Origin: Plakobranchus ocellatus
Taxonomy: Eukaryota; Mollusca; Gastropoda; Plakobranchidae
Length of the DNA: 20,179 nt
Reading direction: 5' to 3'
Assembly: GCA_019648995.1 (NCBI GenBank)
Contig: BLXT01002510.1
Span: forward strand, 55,382-75,560
The notes below the pieces were generated by a model. The model had not been told where the DNA came from and did not search any database. It saw only the letters and a list, made by a program, of their open reading frames with translations. How positions within the stretch are numbered: position 1 is the first letter of the stretch; each line of letters begins with the position of its first letter. Made by a program: the position numbers and the translations under genes. Shown here one piece after another: positions 1 to 9,560 of this stretch.

Positions 1-490
1 AAAGACTCTTTACGACACTAGAGTCATGAAACATACACGTAGACTCTCACTAGTCTACCTAGATCCTACCCCGAGAAAGCTATAATTATGCAAGACTGAC
101 TTAAACGGCCTAGCAAACTTACTTAAAACCAACTCACCAGCACAGACATCGACACACGAGAACAAGGCATACAAAACTCACACAGCACACAAATCGACAC
201 ACGAGACGTCACACTTAGCGCTCTGTACAATCAATGCCTATTCAGGCCAATAAATATTAGTTACACATCCCTAACAACGACTAATGCTACGAATATCTTG
301 AACTGAAAAGAAATCCAACATTGAATTGCTAAGAGGCAGAGACTGAAAGATCACTAATTAATATTATTTCTTTCTCTTACAAATTTACCAAAATAAAAAC
401 AGGCTTTTATCGTACAGATGTTAGAGAATCGCAGCACCTCTTTAGGCCTTCGCAGTGTGAATAACTTTGTGTAGATTGCCCATAAAAACC
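1..490. other. Non-coding flank with a short tandem duplication
   Basis: AT-rich sequence in which I see no coding exon. The only internal structure is the 44-bp tandem duplication at 131-219. The stretch ends in a microsatellite. Confidence 0.5.
131..219. repeat. Two-copy tandem repeat, unit about 44 bp
   Basis: The string AACTCACCAGCACAGACATC at 131 recurs in near-identical form at 175. Both copies continue into ATCGACACACGAGA, giving a unit of 44-45 bp. The copies differ by small substitutions and one indel, so the duplication is not brand new. No coding role is visible. Confidence 0.6.
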
Positions 491-513
491 ATATTTATTT
501 ATTTATTTATTTG

Positions 514-576
<63 letters not shown>

Positions 577-610
577 GTTATTGTTATTATTATCATTATC
601 ATTATTATTA

Positions 611-675
<65 letters not shown>
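491..675. repeat. (TTTA)n then (ATT)n compound microsatellite
   Basis: A short TTTA run (about 493-516) passes into an ATT array of about 158 bp. The array is interrupted by ATTG and ATC variants between about 576 and 615. Low-complexity translations such as poly-Leu, poly-Ile and poly-Asn here are artefacts of the repeat. Confidence 0.95.
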
Positions 676-834
676 GTCGCGGTAGGGGGATAGGTAGCGA
701 TGACGTGTGGACGACAAAATAAGAGCAATAATCTCTGTAAAGACAGGTGATTCCTGCAATCTCTTTTTGGGCCAAGCCACATTTATTTTCCACATACAAT
801 GATTAGGCGTAGACATAATGTAATATAATGTAAT
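676..834. other. Unassigned spacer
   Basis: Short unique-looking sequence between the microsatellite and the degenerate tandem repeat. It contains a TAATATAATG/TAATACAG run near 818-838. No gene or known element is visible. Confidence 0.4.
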
Positions 835-985
835 ACAGCTCAGTCCACTCCCTTTTGGATATATTTAATTTCCAATCCGTTCAAGTACTGTACTTAGGAA
901 TTTAAGTTCGGTCCATTCCAGGACTCGTTTAAAACGTAGTTTGGTTTTCAGCCCGTTCCAGGACTGCCCCCTGTAAATTCAATAA
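835..985. repeat. Degenerate tandem repeat, about four copies of 36-40 bp
   Basis: Four related blocks begin near 836, 871, 907 and 947. The shared core is close to TTCAGYCCRTTCCAGGACTG, followed by a TTTAA-like or AAATT-like A/T stretch. Copies 3 and 4 are the clearest (GTCCATTCCAGGACTCG and GCCCGTTCCAGGACTGC). The block lies just outside the left inverted repeat of the element that follows. It could be a subterminal array of that element or an independent minisatellite. Confidence 0.4.
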
Positions 986-999
986 CGGGAGGAATTCTT

Positions 1000-1224
1000 A
1001 ATATATTTCCATTCATTAAATTTTCATTTCTGTATTTCAAAGCTCATAACACAACGCAACAATGAAATTGGGTTTTACATGCGAATATGTGTTTCATATG
1101 TAAAATGTGCCCCTGATTACAAATCCGAAAACCGTTTTGCTCCATCACGTCTAGTTTTTGAGATAATCGTAAAATTGTTAAAATACTCATACTCATATAG
1201 GTAATAATCGATACTGCCAGTAAT
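1000..1224 (+). repeat. Left inverted repeat of the transposon-like element
   Basis: Matches the reverse complement of 3307-3522. Conserved landmarks in order are TTAAAT, ACAACGCAACAATGAAA, GGGTTTTA, GCTCCATCACG, TTTTTGAGATAAT and ATATAGG..ATACTG. The alignment needs several indels, so the two arms are old. The exact outer end is uncertain. Confidence 0.6.
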
Positions 1225-1488
1225 CGGTGTGTTCACATTATTCTCCAGGGGCTTAGAAACACTTTCAGTTTCAGTTTTGTTCTCTGTCTAGTCCACAGAA
1301 GAAGGATAAATTTGCTACAGAAAGACTTGTATTTGTGGATTTTAACACATTGTGTCAAAATAAAATGTAGGCTAGTATCGTAATCTAATTAAAGCAAGTA
1401 TATATTTGATTATAGAATATGTGATGTTTTAATCACTTAAGTTAATTTTAGCAGGTGCAGTGTTGTGAGGTGTGTATATTCTAATTCT

Positions 1489-1510
1489 TCTATTTTCCTG
1501 TGTTCTCAGA
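1489..1510 (+). promoter_or_regulatory. Candidate 3' splice acceptor before the start codon
   Basis: A pyrimidine-rich tract ending in TTCCTGTGTTCTCAG closes 11 bases before the ATG at 1521. It is a textbook-looking animal acceptor and would place an intron in the 5' untranslated region of the element's gene. No convincing donor was identified. AG-GTAATA near 1199-1206 is one possibility. Confidence 0.3.
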
Positions 1511-1520
1511 TTTCTGAATA

Positions 1521-3210
1521 ATGGCTACTATCTCTGCCTGTAAGAAAAGAAGAACTTGTTCTAACAAAGCGGACTCATTTTGTTATATTTGCGGTTTATT
1601 CACCGAAAGCAACCGAAAGCAACAGAAAAGTAACACTCTCCCATTAGTAAATACAGCTTACTTTCACTACTTCGGATGTAGAGTTGGAGATCAAGATAAA
1701 GACTGGGCACCACACTTTTCATGTAGGAGATGTGCAAATAACCTTAGAGAATGGTTTAATGGTAAACGCAAGTCTATCCTTTTGCAGTTCCTATGATTTG
1801 GCGAGAACAATCTAATCATGTTGACGACTGCTATTTTTGTCTAACAAATATATCTGGATTTACAACCAAGTCAAAACACAAAACAGTCTATCCTGATGTA
1901 AGATCAGCTATAAAGCCCGTTGCACACAATGATGATGATTTGCCAGTTCCTACTCCACGAACAGATAAATGTGTTTTGGAGTCAGATGAGGATCCAAGTA
2001 CTTCGAATACTGAGGAAACAACTGAAGATTTTTTGCCTCCTCCGGTTTCAACTGAGCCCCATTTTTTATCTCAAGAAGATTTAAATGATTTATGCAGGGA
2101 CTTATATCTATCCCAAAGACAGTCCGAAATACTGGCATCTCAAGGAATGGAACCTTGTTCAAGCTGGTGTGAAAAGTTCGGGTTTTAGACAAAGAGGGGC
2201 AGACGCCGCAAGTTTTTTTTCCACCAAAGATTCACTGTGTTTTTGTTCCGATATAGAAGGGCTTTTTGGTTATTTAGGTATGAACCATGATCCTGCAGAG
2301 TGGCGACTTTTTATTGATTCTTCTAAAAGGAGTTTAAAAGCAGTTCTCTTGCACAATGGGAACAAGTACTCAAGTGTCCCAGTTGGTCACTCAGTTCACT
2401 TGACTGAAAATTATGAAAATATGAAAATTTTGCTGAATGAGTGAATGCTATCAAGTACTCAGAATACCAGTGGGAAATCTGAGGTGATCTGAAAGTGGTT
2501 GGAATTCTTCTAGGAATGCAAAAAGGCTTCACAAAGTACTGTTGTTTCTTGTGTCTTTGGGACAGCCGAGCAACGAAAGAACATTATGTGAAAACAGACT
2601 GGCCTGTACGTGAACATTTTCTACCAGGAGACAAAAGCATTAGTCACGAGCCTCTTGTGTTGCCAGAAAAAATCATACTACCACCTCTTCATATCAAGCT
2701 TGGTCTTATGAAAAATTTTGTAAAAGTACTTAACAAAGATGGTCAAGCATTTTTGTATTTGAGGCAGAAGTTTCCAACTTTGAGTGATGCTAAAGTCAAG
2801 GAGGGTATATTCATTGGGCCACAGATTAAAGCTATGCTCAAAGATGAAGTGTTTTTGACAAAAATGACTCCTGTAGAAAGTAAAGCATGGAATGCTTTCA
2901 AAACAATCTGTGAAAATTTTCTTGGAAACAAGAAGGATCCAAATTATAAGGAACTTGTCAGCAATCTGCTGTCGTCCTATCAGCAACTTGGTGCCCGAAT
3001 GTCATTAAAAATCCACTTCCTGCACAATCATTTGGATTTTTTCCCTGCTTATCTTGGGGCAGTGTCAGATGAGCACGGAGAAAGATTTCACCAGGATATT
3101 TCGAAAATGGAGAGAAAGATCCAGCCATTTTGGGTAACTTCTGTTGGATGCTTAAAAGAGACAATCCCCAAGTTAAACACAAGCGCAAAGCAAGGGCAAA
3201 GCTGTTCTAA
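1521..3210 (+). pseudogene. Decayed zinc-finger, transposase-like gene of a multi-copy invertebrate family
   Basis: I recognise this family from its motifs: CYICGLF, GDQDKDWAPHFSCRRC, DDCYFCLTN, WRLFIDSSKRSLK, VLLHNGNKY, GDLKVV, CFLCLWDSRA, PPLHIKLGLMK and DEHGERFHQD. It occurs in many copies as uncharacterised, single-exon proteins of about 560 residues. I have no established name or function for it. The span here is about 563 codons, so it is near full length. ATG 1521 is chosen because an in-frame TGA precedes it at 1515-1517 and the homology begins there. The N-terminus has two CxxC pairs, loosely like a ZAD-type zinc module. D (2316), D (2486) and E (3071) may form an RNase H-like triad; this is inference. 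The reading frame shifts near 1778, 2140, 2440 and 3145, the last with loss of a few codons. A TGA at 2480-2482 stands where the family has Cys. The family-type C-terminus is rich in Lys and Arg and ends at TAA 3208-3210. Confidence 0.75.
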
Positions 3211-3306
3211 TGTGATTTGAAAGTAGGAAGGATGATACAAACGACAAGCATTGTTTTTGTAAGCATTTAATTAAATCTCACTTAACTGTATTCTGAAAAT
3301 ATAGTA

Positions 3307-3522
3307 TTATTACAGTATATGATGCCTATATATTATGTCCATATGCGCCAAAATTTCAAATATCATTATCTCAAAATTCAGTCGTGATAGAGCAGATCTA
3401 AATTCAGCGCCCCAAAATTATGGTAAAATACATGGTTTTGTTTAAAACCCAGAGAAAAAGTTTCATTTTGTTGACTTGTGAATTCAACATAGTTTCTGTT
3501 ATTTAACGAAAATGCATATCGT
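3307..3522 (-). repeat. Right inverted repeat of the transposon-like element
   Basis: Read on the minus strand it repeats the landmarks of the left arm: TTAAAT, ACAAGTCAACAAAATGAAA, GGGTTTTA, GCTCTATCACG, TTTTGAGATAAT and ATATAGG..ATACTG. It begins about 100 bp after the gene's stop. The left arm ends about 300 bp before its start. Confidence 0.6.
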
Positions 3523-3525
3523 TAA

Positions 3526-4132
3526 CGCCTAAACACTTAGACTTACAATCCATTAATATTTCAAGCATTTTTTACACTCAGATATATATGTATATATAAT
3601 TCATATAACGTTTCAACATTTAACGTTTTTAATATTTAATGATTTTCACCATTTCGTTGTTTAATCACTCCGACACAAAGCCAATATCGGTAAATATCTG
3701 CTAACCAAAATATACTATCGTTTGATTAAATTTATGGTTACATCATAGCTCATAGGGCTGCTGCAAAGGACATGCGTTCGAACATAGGAATATTTTACAT
3801 ACCCGATTACTAGCTGTCTATGCTCCAATAATTTGGAGACCCTCCGTAAAGGCGTTTGGACTGCAATTGAAGCTAAAACGATACATAAGTGTTTAGCAAT
3901 CAACAACTCAGTGCAACTCGTCGGTGAACTTTGAGCCTCACTGTCACTTTACTCGTATTACTCCTTGTGCTACTTTAACCTATCTAACAAAATTAAAAGA
4001 AAAGTTATGAATAAACAACTCAGGGAATCTTCACGGCAACTGTCTTTTGTTTCGTTTTTGTTTTTCCATTTTAACCCTTTGATCTAAGTATGAAATGATT
4101 TAACTCCAAATGATACACGAACCAAATGGCCA
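3526..4132. other. Unassigned AT-rich stretch
   Basis: About 600 bp with no coding signal. A B-box-like GCGTTCGAACA lies near 3773-3783. The A-box-like TAGCTCATAGG about 28 bp upstream is too close for a normal tRNA promoter. Confidence 0.4.
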
Positions 4133-4153
4133 AAGAGATCGTGGATCGTGACA

Positions 4154-4222
<69 letters not shown>

Positions 4223-4242
4223 AGAGATCGTGGATCGTGACA

Positions 4243-4304
<62 letters not shown>

Positions 4305-4323
4305 CATTATTATTATTATTATT
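4133..4323. repeat. Duplicated (ATT)n array carrying its flank
   Basis: The 22-base flank beginning AAGAGATCGTGGATCGTG occurs at 4133 and again at 4222, each time followed directly by an ATT array (4154-4221 and 4243-4323). The whole 89-bp block is therefore tandemly duplicated, not just the triplet. The flank itself contains GATCGTG twice in tandem. Confidence 0.9.
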
Positions 4324-4341
4324 GATGTTATTTTTGTTGCT

Positions 4342-4388
4342 ATTGTTTTATTTGTTTGTTTGTTTGCTTGCTTGTTTCTTGGGGGGGT
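4342..4388. repeat. (TTTG)n run ending in a G homopolymer
   Basis: TTTGTTTGTTTG passes into TTGC units, then TTTCTT and a run of seven G at 4381-4387. It is simple sequence adjoining the ATT array. Confidence 0.7.
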
Positions 4389-4439
4389 TGGTTTTGTTTT
4401 ATTTTTGTATATTCAGCAGCGCATTTACATACATAAATA

Positions 4440-5460
4440 AGTGGAGCCATCCCAATTCCTATTACTTTCCAAAATGACAATATAAATAAATGTATAATAT
4501 TAATAATAATAATCATGATTTATAAGAGAAAATTCGTCCATGTAAACACAGATAATAATAATAATCATGTATGTGTACAAAACTTAGAAATAAACCTCTC
4601 ATCTTACAACACCTGTGAAAAAAGTAACCGATCATAATAATTTTACAACCAATCTATTGCATAGCATCTTCATCCCCACTTCTCCCCAACCATTAATTGC
4701 ACATTATTTAAAAAAAAGAAAAAAAAAGCAACTGCTAACGCAACTGCTTCTAACAAATTCAGCTCTAGCTGCATAGAAATTTGTAAAGGGCAGGCTTTAA
4801 ATATAAATAAAAGTAAAGCGTAAATATACAATTTAATTCCAATGTTGCAATGTTACCTAGAAGCGATTTTGGGTAAAACGTTGCTATTTTATTTCTAAAA
4901 TGTTCTTAAAAATACTTTGATTGAAATAGTTTGTAAAAATCGGGTATTGGGTCAACGTTGGTGTTCGCATTATAAAAATTTGATCTGACATATATTATGT
5001 AGGCCTCTTTTCTACGACCTAACGCACACTCATAGGCAAATAAAAAAAAATATAATATCGAGATATTGATCTAGATTAGATTTTGTTTCTTAAACTATGC
5101 GCTTATTTATTGATAACATTTCTCAGTAGGCCTAGTTTGGTAAAACTACAGATACAATACATGAAATTCCGTACTTCTCTTAATATTCTTTTTTAATGAA
5201 AGATTTTAACGCTGAAAAAATATAGCCCATCGTGCGGAAAATTTTCGAAAAGATGTCTGTAGAATTAAAGCGTAGAAGTAATAGCCTTCTCAGTACCCCA
5301 GCTTAATCTAGGCCTTTCTTAATCTTACTCTAAGTCAACGTAGCGTATTTATTCTTTTGTATAACTGTTTTAATACATATTTCATTTTGGAATATAAAAA
5401 GTGTTTGTTTCCTCCAAAGGAAAATTAAATCAGACTATTCCCTTCTTTACGTCATATTAG
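4440..5460. other. Unassigned AT-rich stretch
   Basis: About 1 kb without a credible open frame. AATAATAATAATCATG occurs twice, about 52 bp apart (near 4504 and 4556), and GCAACTGCTWMYG is repeated near 4727-4750. Nothing else is recognised. Confidence 0.4.
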
Positions 5461-5640
5461 CATTACGTTTCCGATAGAACTGAGTCCCTCTTTCGGGAAG
5501 ATAACTAGAGGGAATTGCCTTGTCGCCGCGCAACGTCACTACCGGCTAACACCTGCTTTCTTGCCTCTTGGCTAGTTAGGCGTTACTGCATTTTTCTGCC
5601 TAAACACTAGACCAGCGTGTCAGCGATTTAGCTCATCTTT
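5461..5640. other. CpG-rich pocket with a small hairpin
   Basis: Unlike its surroundings, this stretch is rich in CpG (TCGCCGCGCAACGTCAC near 5522-5538, then CCGG and GCGT). It includes a perfect 7-bp inverted repeat, TCCCTCT at 5485 and AGAGGGA at 5507, with a 15-base loop. It may be a regulatory pocket or part of an unrecognised repeat. No gene starts here as far as I can see. Confidence 0.3.
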
Positions 5641-5830
5641 TCGAAAACAGCTTTGAAAAAAAAATCAAGTCTATTGCAATTCAACCTGAGATATCGTAGG
5701 CTAGATTTAGAAAGACGAATTAGAGCGCAGGGTTTTTATCGCTTAACTTGATGCGTTTTAACGTTATTATCGAAATTAGAACTAGTCGGCGTAGCAAGCC
5801 ACCGTAGATCTAACGTTAAAACTTTAAAAC

Positions 5831-6005
5831 CTGATCATACGTTATGGATAAACTTTAGAGTCAATAAGCAATCAAAATAGACTAATCAATGTCTGCAATA
5901 ATAAATCTAAATTTGTACTGATCATACTTTATGGATAAACTTTAGAGTCAATAAGGAATCAAAATAGACTAATCAATGTTTTGCAATAATAAATCTAAAT
6001 TTGTA
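5831..6005. repeat. 87-bp tandem duplication
   Basis: The block starting CTGATCATACGTTATGGATA at 5831 is repeated from 5918, ending near 6005. Only about three substitutions and one single-base insertion separate the copies, so the duplication is recent. No open reading frame spans it. Confidence 0.95.
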
Positions 6006-7080
6006 TTTTATTGAATAGCTATTAATTTTCCATCTGGACTGAGTTTTCTATATATAATAGAAACACCTGAATAGCCTTGACCGGGCAATAGTTGGTAGTG
6101 GCTAGCGTCACTATTCAAGTTCGGAAAAAAACCTAAAAATAATATTGTGCAACAAGGCAATTAATAGGGCCGCACTAATACCTATTGCGACACACAGTCC
6201 TTCTCGTCAGCTATTACAAGTTGCGTCGTCTCCAGTGTGTGCTTTTCCTTCAGGATAACAATATTAATTTAAGGATCTTGAAGATGCTATGGTAATTGAA
6301 GGAAACGAATAAAAATGCAAATACGCACACAGTTACACACATACTAATATTATATACATATCACGCAAGCTGGATAATCCATTCCATAATGGGACAATTT
6401 TTTTATATTCTTGCTTCTGATTTGAATCGTAAGCACTTGATACTTGATTCCTTTTTTTTTCTCAGCGCATTTTGAATGCTTGTGTTGAGTTCTCTATTTG
6501 TCTTTAGGTAGTGTTGTTTTTCTTTATTTTTTAAATTTTCAGGTCGTTTTCCTTAGCTCTGAATTAGGATTTACTTACGAAGCTAAGTTGTATTACATGT
6601 ATGTCTAAGAAAAACACATTTCTTGTTTTCATCTAGATCTAATCCAGCCACCAATGTACAATTGTGATATGTGCATCCTCAACAATATTATTTTTTTTAC
6701 TAAATACACATACACACATGGGTGTTTAGGTGTAGGAAAAGAACATGGGGAAAAAGGGAAACTGATCTTGCTTTGAGAAAAGAGACATCATTTAATTGTT
6801 TCATATTGCATTTACACAACCGGAAACCAGTCTTCTCTTCCTCAATCTTAAAAGATTGCCTCCTATCTAAGTGCACCGGTATTTGAATTGTTATCACATT
6901 TTTACGAAATAAGAGTTCAAAAGGTGCTCAAAAACACTAAAATACTAAAAATACCCTAAATTTGCTAAAAATGTAGGGAAAACATCTCATATGTTTAGAC
7001 TATATTTTCCAAAAAGCTACTTAAATGATAGTCTGAGTCCTTATTTCAGGTCAGTGGGTGTCATTCTAAACACACCTCTG
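6006..7080. other. Unassigned AT-rich stretch
   Basis: About 1.1 kb without a supported gene. It contains a small palindrome near 6048-6063 (TTCTAT..AATAGAA). GGTAGTGGCTAGCGTC at 6094 resembles a tRNA A box, but no properly spaced B box follows. Homopolymer T and A runs are frequent. Confidence 0.4.
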
Positions 7081-7083
7081 AAA

Positions 7084-8566
7084 TGTCGTTGTGACATGTG
7101 ACGCCAAGAACGAGCCCATGATGATGATCACAAGTACACGAGCTTAAACTTTACTACAGTTACTTTTTAACGTTTAAGAACTTAAGTAAAGCTCACATAA
7201 TCTTGGACTGTCAAGCTAAATGGGGTCAGATACCGAGGTCCATTTGATGTCACACGTAACAACAGACAATAGACATTTCCTGTACACAAATCTTTTTATT
7301 CACCAAAGCAGATCAATAAATTTAATTAAAGGTGTGTGTTTTTGAACAGACTACAGATAGAAAAAGATAAAAAAAAAAAAACAAAAGGAAATGAAAAAGG
7401 GCACACTTTTTTTTAAAGAACTGGGTGAAAACAGGTGTCTGTCGTGACACTGATTGTGTAACACATGCAATCAACTGGAGACAAAATATTTTACTGTAAA
7501 AAGAAAAAAAAATTTTGGCCGAATACTTTAAAAACCTTATCTAACTTGGATTTCAATAAATTATGCAACAGTACTAAACTTTAAAATTGTCAAAAACAAA
7601 TCTTTCAAGAAATGAAGTTATTGTCAAGAGAGAAAAACTTATGTTTTTTTTTCTGTTTCGTTTGTTTAAAAAGTGCAAAAAACAGCAACAACAAAGAATA
7701 AACTTATTTTTAGAAGCTCAAATTATTTGTTGAAATTCGAAAGACGTCTACAGACTATCATCCATTCAAAATGGCGTATGTGTACTTTTTAAGGAAATGC
7801 CATCCCTTGTCATCACGCTCCCATGATGTCACAACATACACGTGGTTACTTGCTTTGGTGTTAAGTCTAGTGTTTATAAAATCTAGATCAAGTTGACAAA
7901 ATATAACTAGTGAAATATGTACCACAAGAGTGTTTTTAAAGACAATGTCGACTATTTTTTTTTAAATAATTGCTTCCATGAAATCTGTCGTGATGCGTGA
8001 TTACTATCAGTGTTGGCGTCACGTAAGACAAACAACAGTTTTGTCTTTCTCACGCCAAGTTTGCATACGATTTATGCTGTCAACGATATGGAAGGGTTAA
8101 ACAAGGCAACAAATAAACCTAAAAAAAGTAGAAACGACCATGATAAGCAAATATCTTAATTAATCTCGGTGTCTGTTGTGACATCTCCAAATTAAAATGT
8201 CTGTTTTGACACTAGAAATAATGTGTGACGCTAAACTTGACCTTCCCTGTACACAATTCCTATCATTGTTAAGATGAAATCGGATGTGCTGAATCTAAAA
8301 GTAGGTCTTTGGTTTTATGAAAACATGAATGTGTTTTTTGTGAAACAAAGCAGTTTCCTGTTTAGAAGAGCCGGTGTCTGTCGTGATTTTGTGACACCAA
8401 AAATTTAGACAGGCCCAGTTCGATTATCATTATGTTTATTCTTTTCATACGTGTTCTCAGAGTAACATTGGATGCCTAGTCCTTAAATTACCCAAAAAGT
8501 GTTGGAATGTATGGAAATTATGGTCCTTGTTTGATTAGATCTACGTTCATTGGCTGTGACGACATG
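7084..8566. repeat. Cluster of GTGTC..GACAC dyad motifs
   Basis: Variants of GTGTCTGTCGTGACAC occur at 7435 (exact), 8169, 8197 and 8374. Half or rearranged forms occur at 7084, 7246, 7814, 7984, 8221 and, inverted, 8554. A second string, CCTGTACACAA, occurs at about 7279 and 8247. The spacing is irregular and the sequence between motifs is AT-rich and differs, so this is not a simple satellite. It could be an eroded long repeat or a cluster of binding sites; I cannot tell which. Confidence 0.4.
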
Positions 8567-9300
8567 CTGCACGACAAGACATTAGATTTTAAATGACTTC
8601 TTATTCTTCATTGGCTTTGAAAAAAATTTTGACCAAATATAAAAAGAAAGACTGACCTCTTAACATTATGGAAACATTAGCAACTATACAAATTTTGTTT
8701 TATTTAGTGTGTTTGACTATCTCAAACAATGTGCCCTCAAAGTAAAGGAAAAAAACACGTAAATTTAGACTTATCCCCTATCAAAAAATGATTCACTGCA
8801 TTAAAAATCAATCGTTTAATAACTTAATTCTGTTGTGATTTGTTTCTTCCTTTTATTAGCTACAGTTTCATATTTCTTTTATTTAATATCAACGTAAAGA
8901 AGGTGACTTGTTGTAGTTGTAAAATACTCCCCAATGCAGAAGCACCTTTTGACCTTTTATATAATTTGTTCAAACCTGTTCTGAGTTAACCTTACCTTGC
9001 TGTTGTTGCTATCATTACCTATTTCGCATGAGTTAAATTTTAATGAAAGTTACTATCTTTCTAGCTCTAGAGCGGTGACTAAATTTTTTTCCACAGGTTG
9101 CTAAATTTTCTAAACCTTTGTGTCGGCAAATGTGTCCAAGAAATTGTAATTGCCTGTGACTTACTGGTCTCTGAAGTTAAGCTTCTTTCAATACCAATTT
9201 CTTGTACTTTTTCTGTTCATATCCTCATCATTTTTCTGATAAATCACAGGGCTTCCAGTTTTATTTAATTATACTTGAGATACTAATGTATACGTATGTG
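8567..9300. other. Unassigned AT-rich stretch
   Basis: About 730 bp in which I find no long frame, RNA gene or repeat. Confidence 0.4.
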
Positions 9301-9308
9301 TATATTTG

Positions 9309-9485
9309 AAGGTTCCAGGAGTTCTGGAACCCCTCCCCTGCAAAAGTTATATACCCGTGGATGTTCATTAAGGACCATTTTAGTGCCAGGAGAGGGCACA
9401 TTTTCACCCTAAAAAATAAAATTGCTAAAATTCGTCAACTTCAGGAGGGGGGGAGGGTATTCTCCTTAACCCCCCCCCCCCCAAT
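9309..9485 (+). repeat. Dispersed repeat family 1, copy A
   Basis: Matches 17081-17243 in the same orientation. The best blocks are 9331-9365 (core CTGCAAAAGTTATATACC) and 9378-9400 (TTTTAGTGCCAGGAGAGG), with 22 of 23 bases shared in the second. It ends in a G-rich then C-rich tail (CTTCAGGAGGGGGGGAGGG, then a run of C) and runs into a (TA)n array. It has no coding capacity. It looks like a short non-autonomous element of a type common in invertebrates. Confidence 0.75.
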
Positions 9486-9500
9486 TCTGAAGTTCTTGGC

Positions 9501-9502
<2 letters not shown>

Positions 9503-9559
<57 letters not shown>

Positions 9560-9560
9560 T
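9503..9560. repeat. (TA)n then (CA)n microsatellite
   Basis: About 40 bp of alternating TA followed by about 18 bp of alternating CA. It lies directly downstream of dispersed repeat copy A. Confidence 0.95.

Larger units (their letters stand above)
998..3525 (+). mobile_element. Old DNA-transposon-like element with long diverged terminal inverted repeats
   Basis: A single intronless gene relic (1521-3210) lies between two sequences that match each other in inverted orientation. The best block is 1136-1167 against the reverse complement of 3365-3396, 26 of 32 bases by hand alignment, including an identical TTTTGAGATAAT. The match extends on both sides with gaps, to about 1000-1224 and 3307-3522. 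Both outer limits fall at or near a TTAA (998-1001 and 3522-3525). That would suit a superfamily that targets TTAA, such as piggyBac or Kolobok, but TTAA is common in DNA this AT-rich. The family of the protein is recognised; its superfamily is not assigned. The copy is clearly dead. Confidence 0.6.

Noticed and set aside
467-816. Open frames over the first ATT array (poly-Leu, poly-Ile, poly-Asn)
   Set aside because: The frames exist only because ATT triplets contain no stop codon in the frames read. There is no non-repeat protein-like sequence.
998-1001. TTAA at both ends of the transposon-like element as a proven target-site duplication
   Set aside because: TTAA is frequent throughout this AT-rich window and the ends are not fixed. 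It is kept only as a hint.
3745-3785. tRNA-like A and B boxes (TAGCTCATAGG, GCGTTCGAACA)
   Set aside because: The boxes are only about 28 bp apart and no cloverleaf stems form.
6090-6126. A-box-like GGTAGTGGCTAGCGTC followed by AAGTTCGGA
   Set aside because: The spacing is far too short for a tRNA or SINE promoter and the second box is poor.
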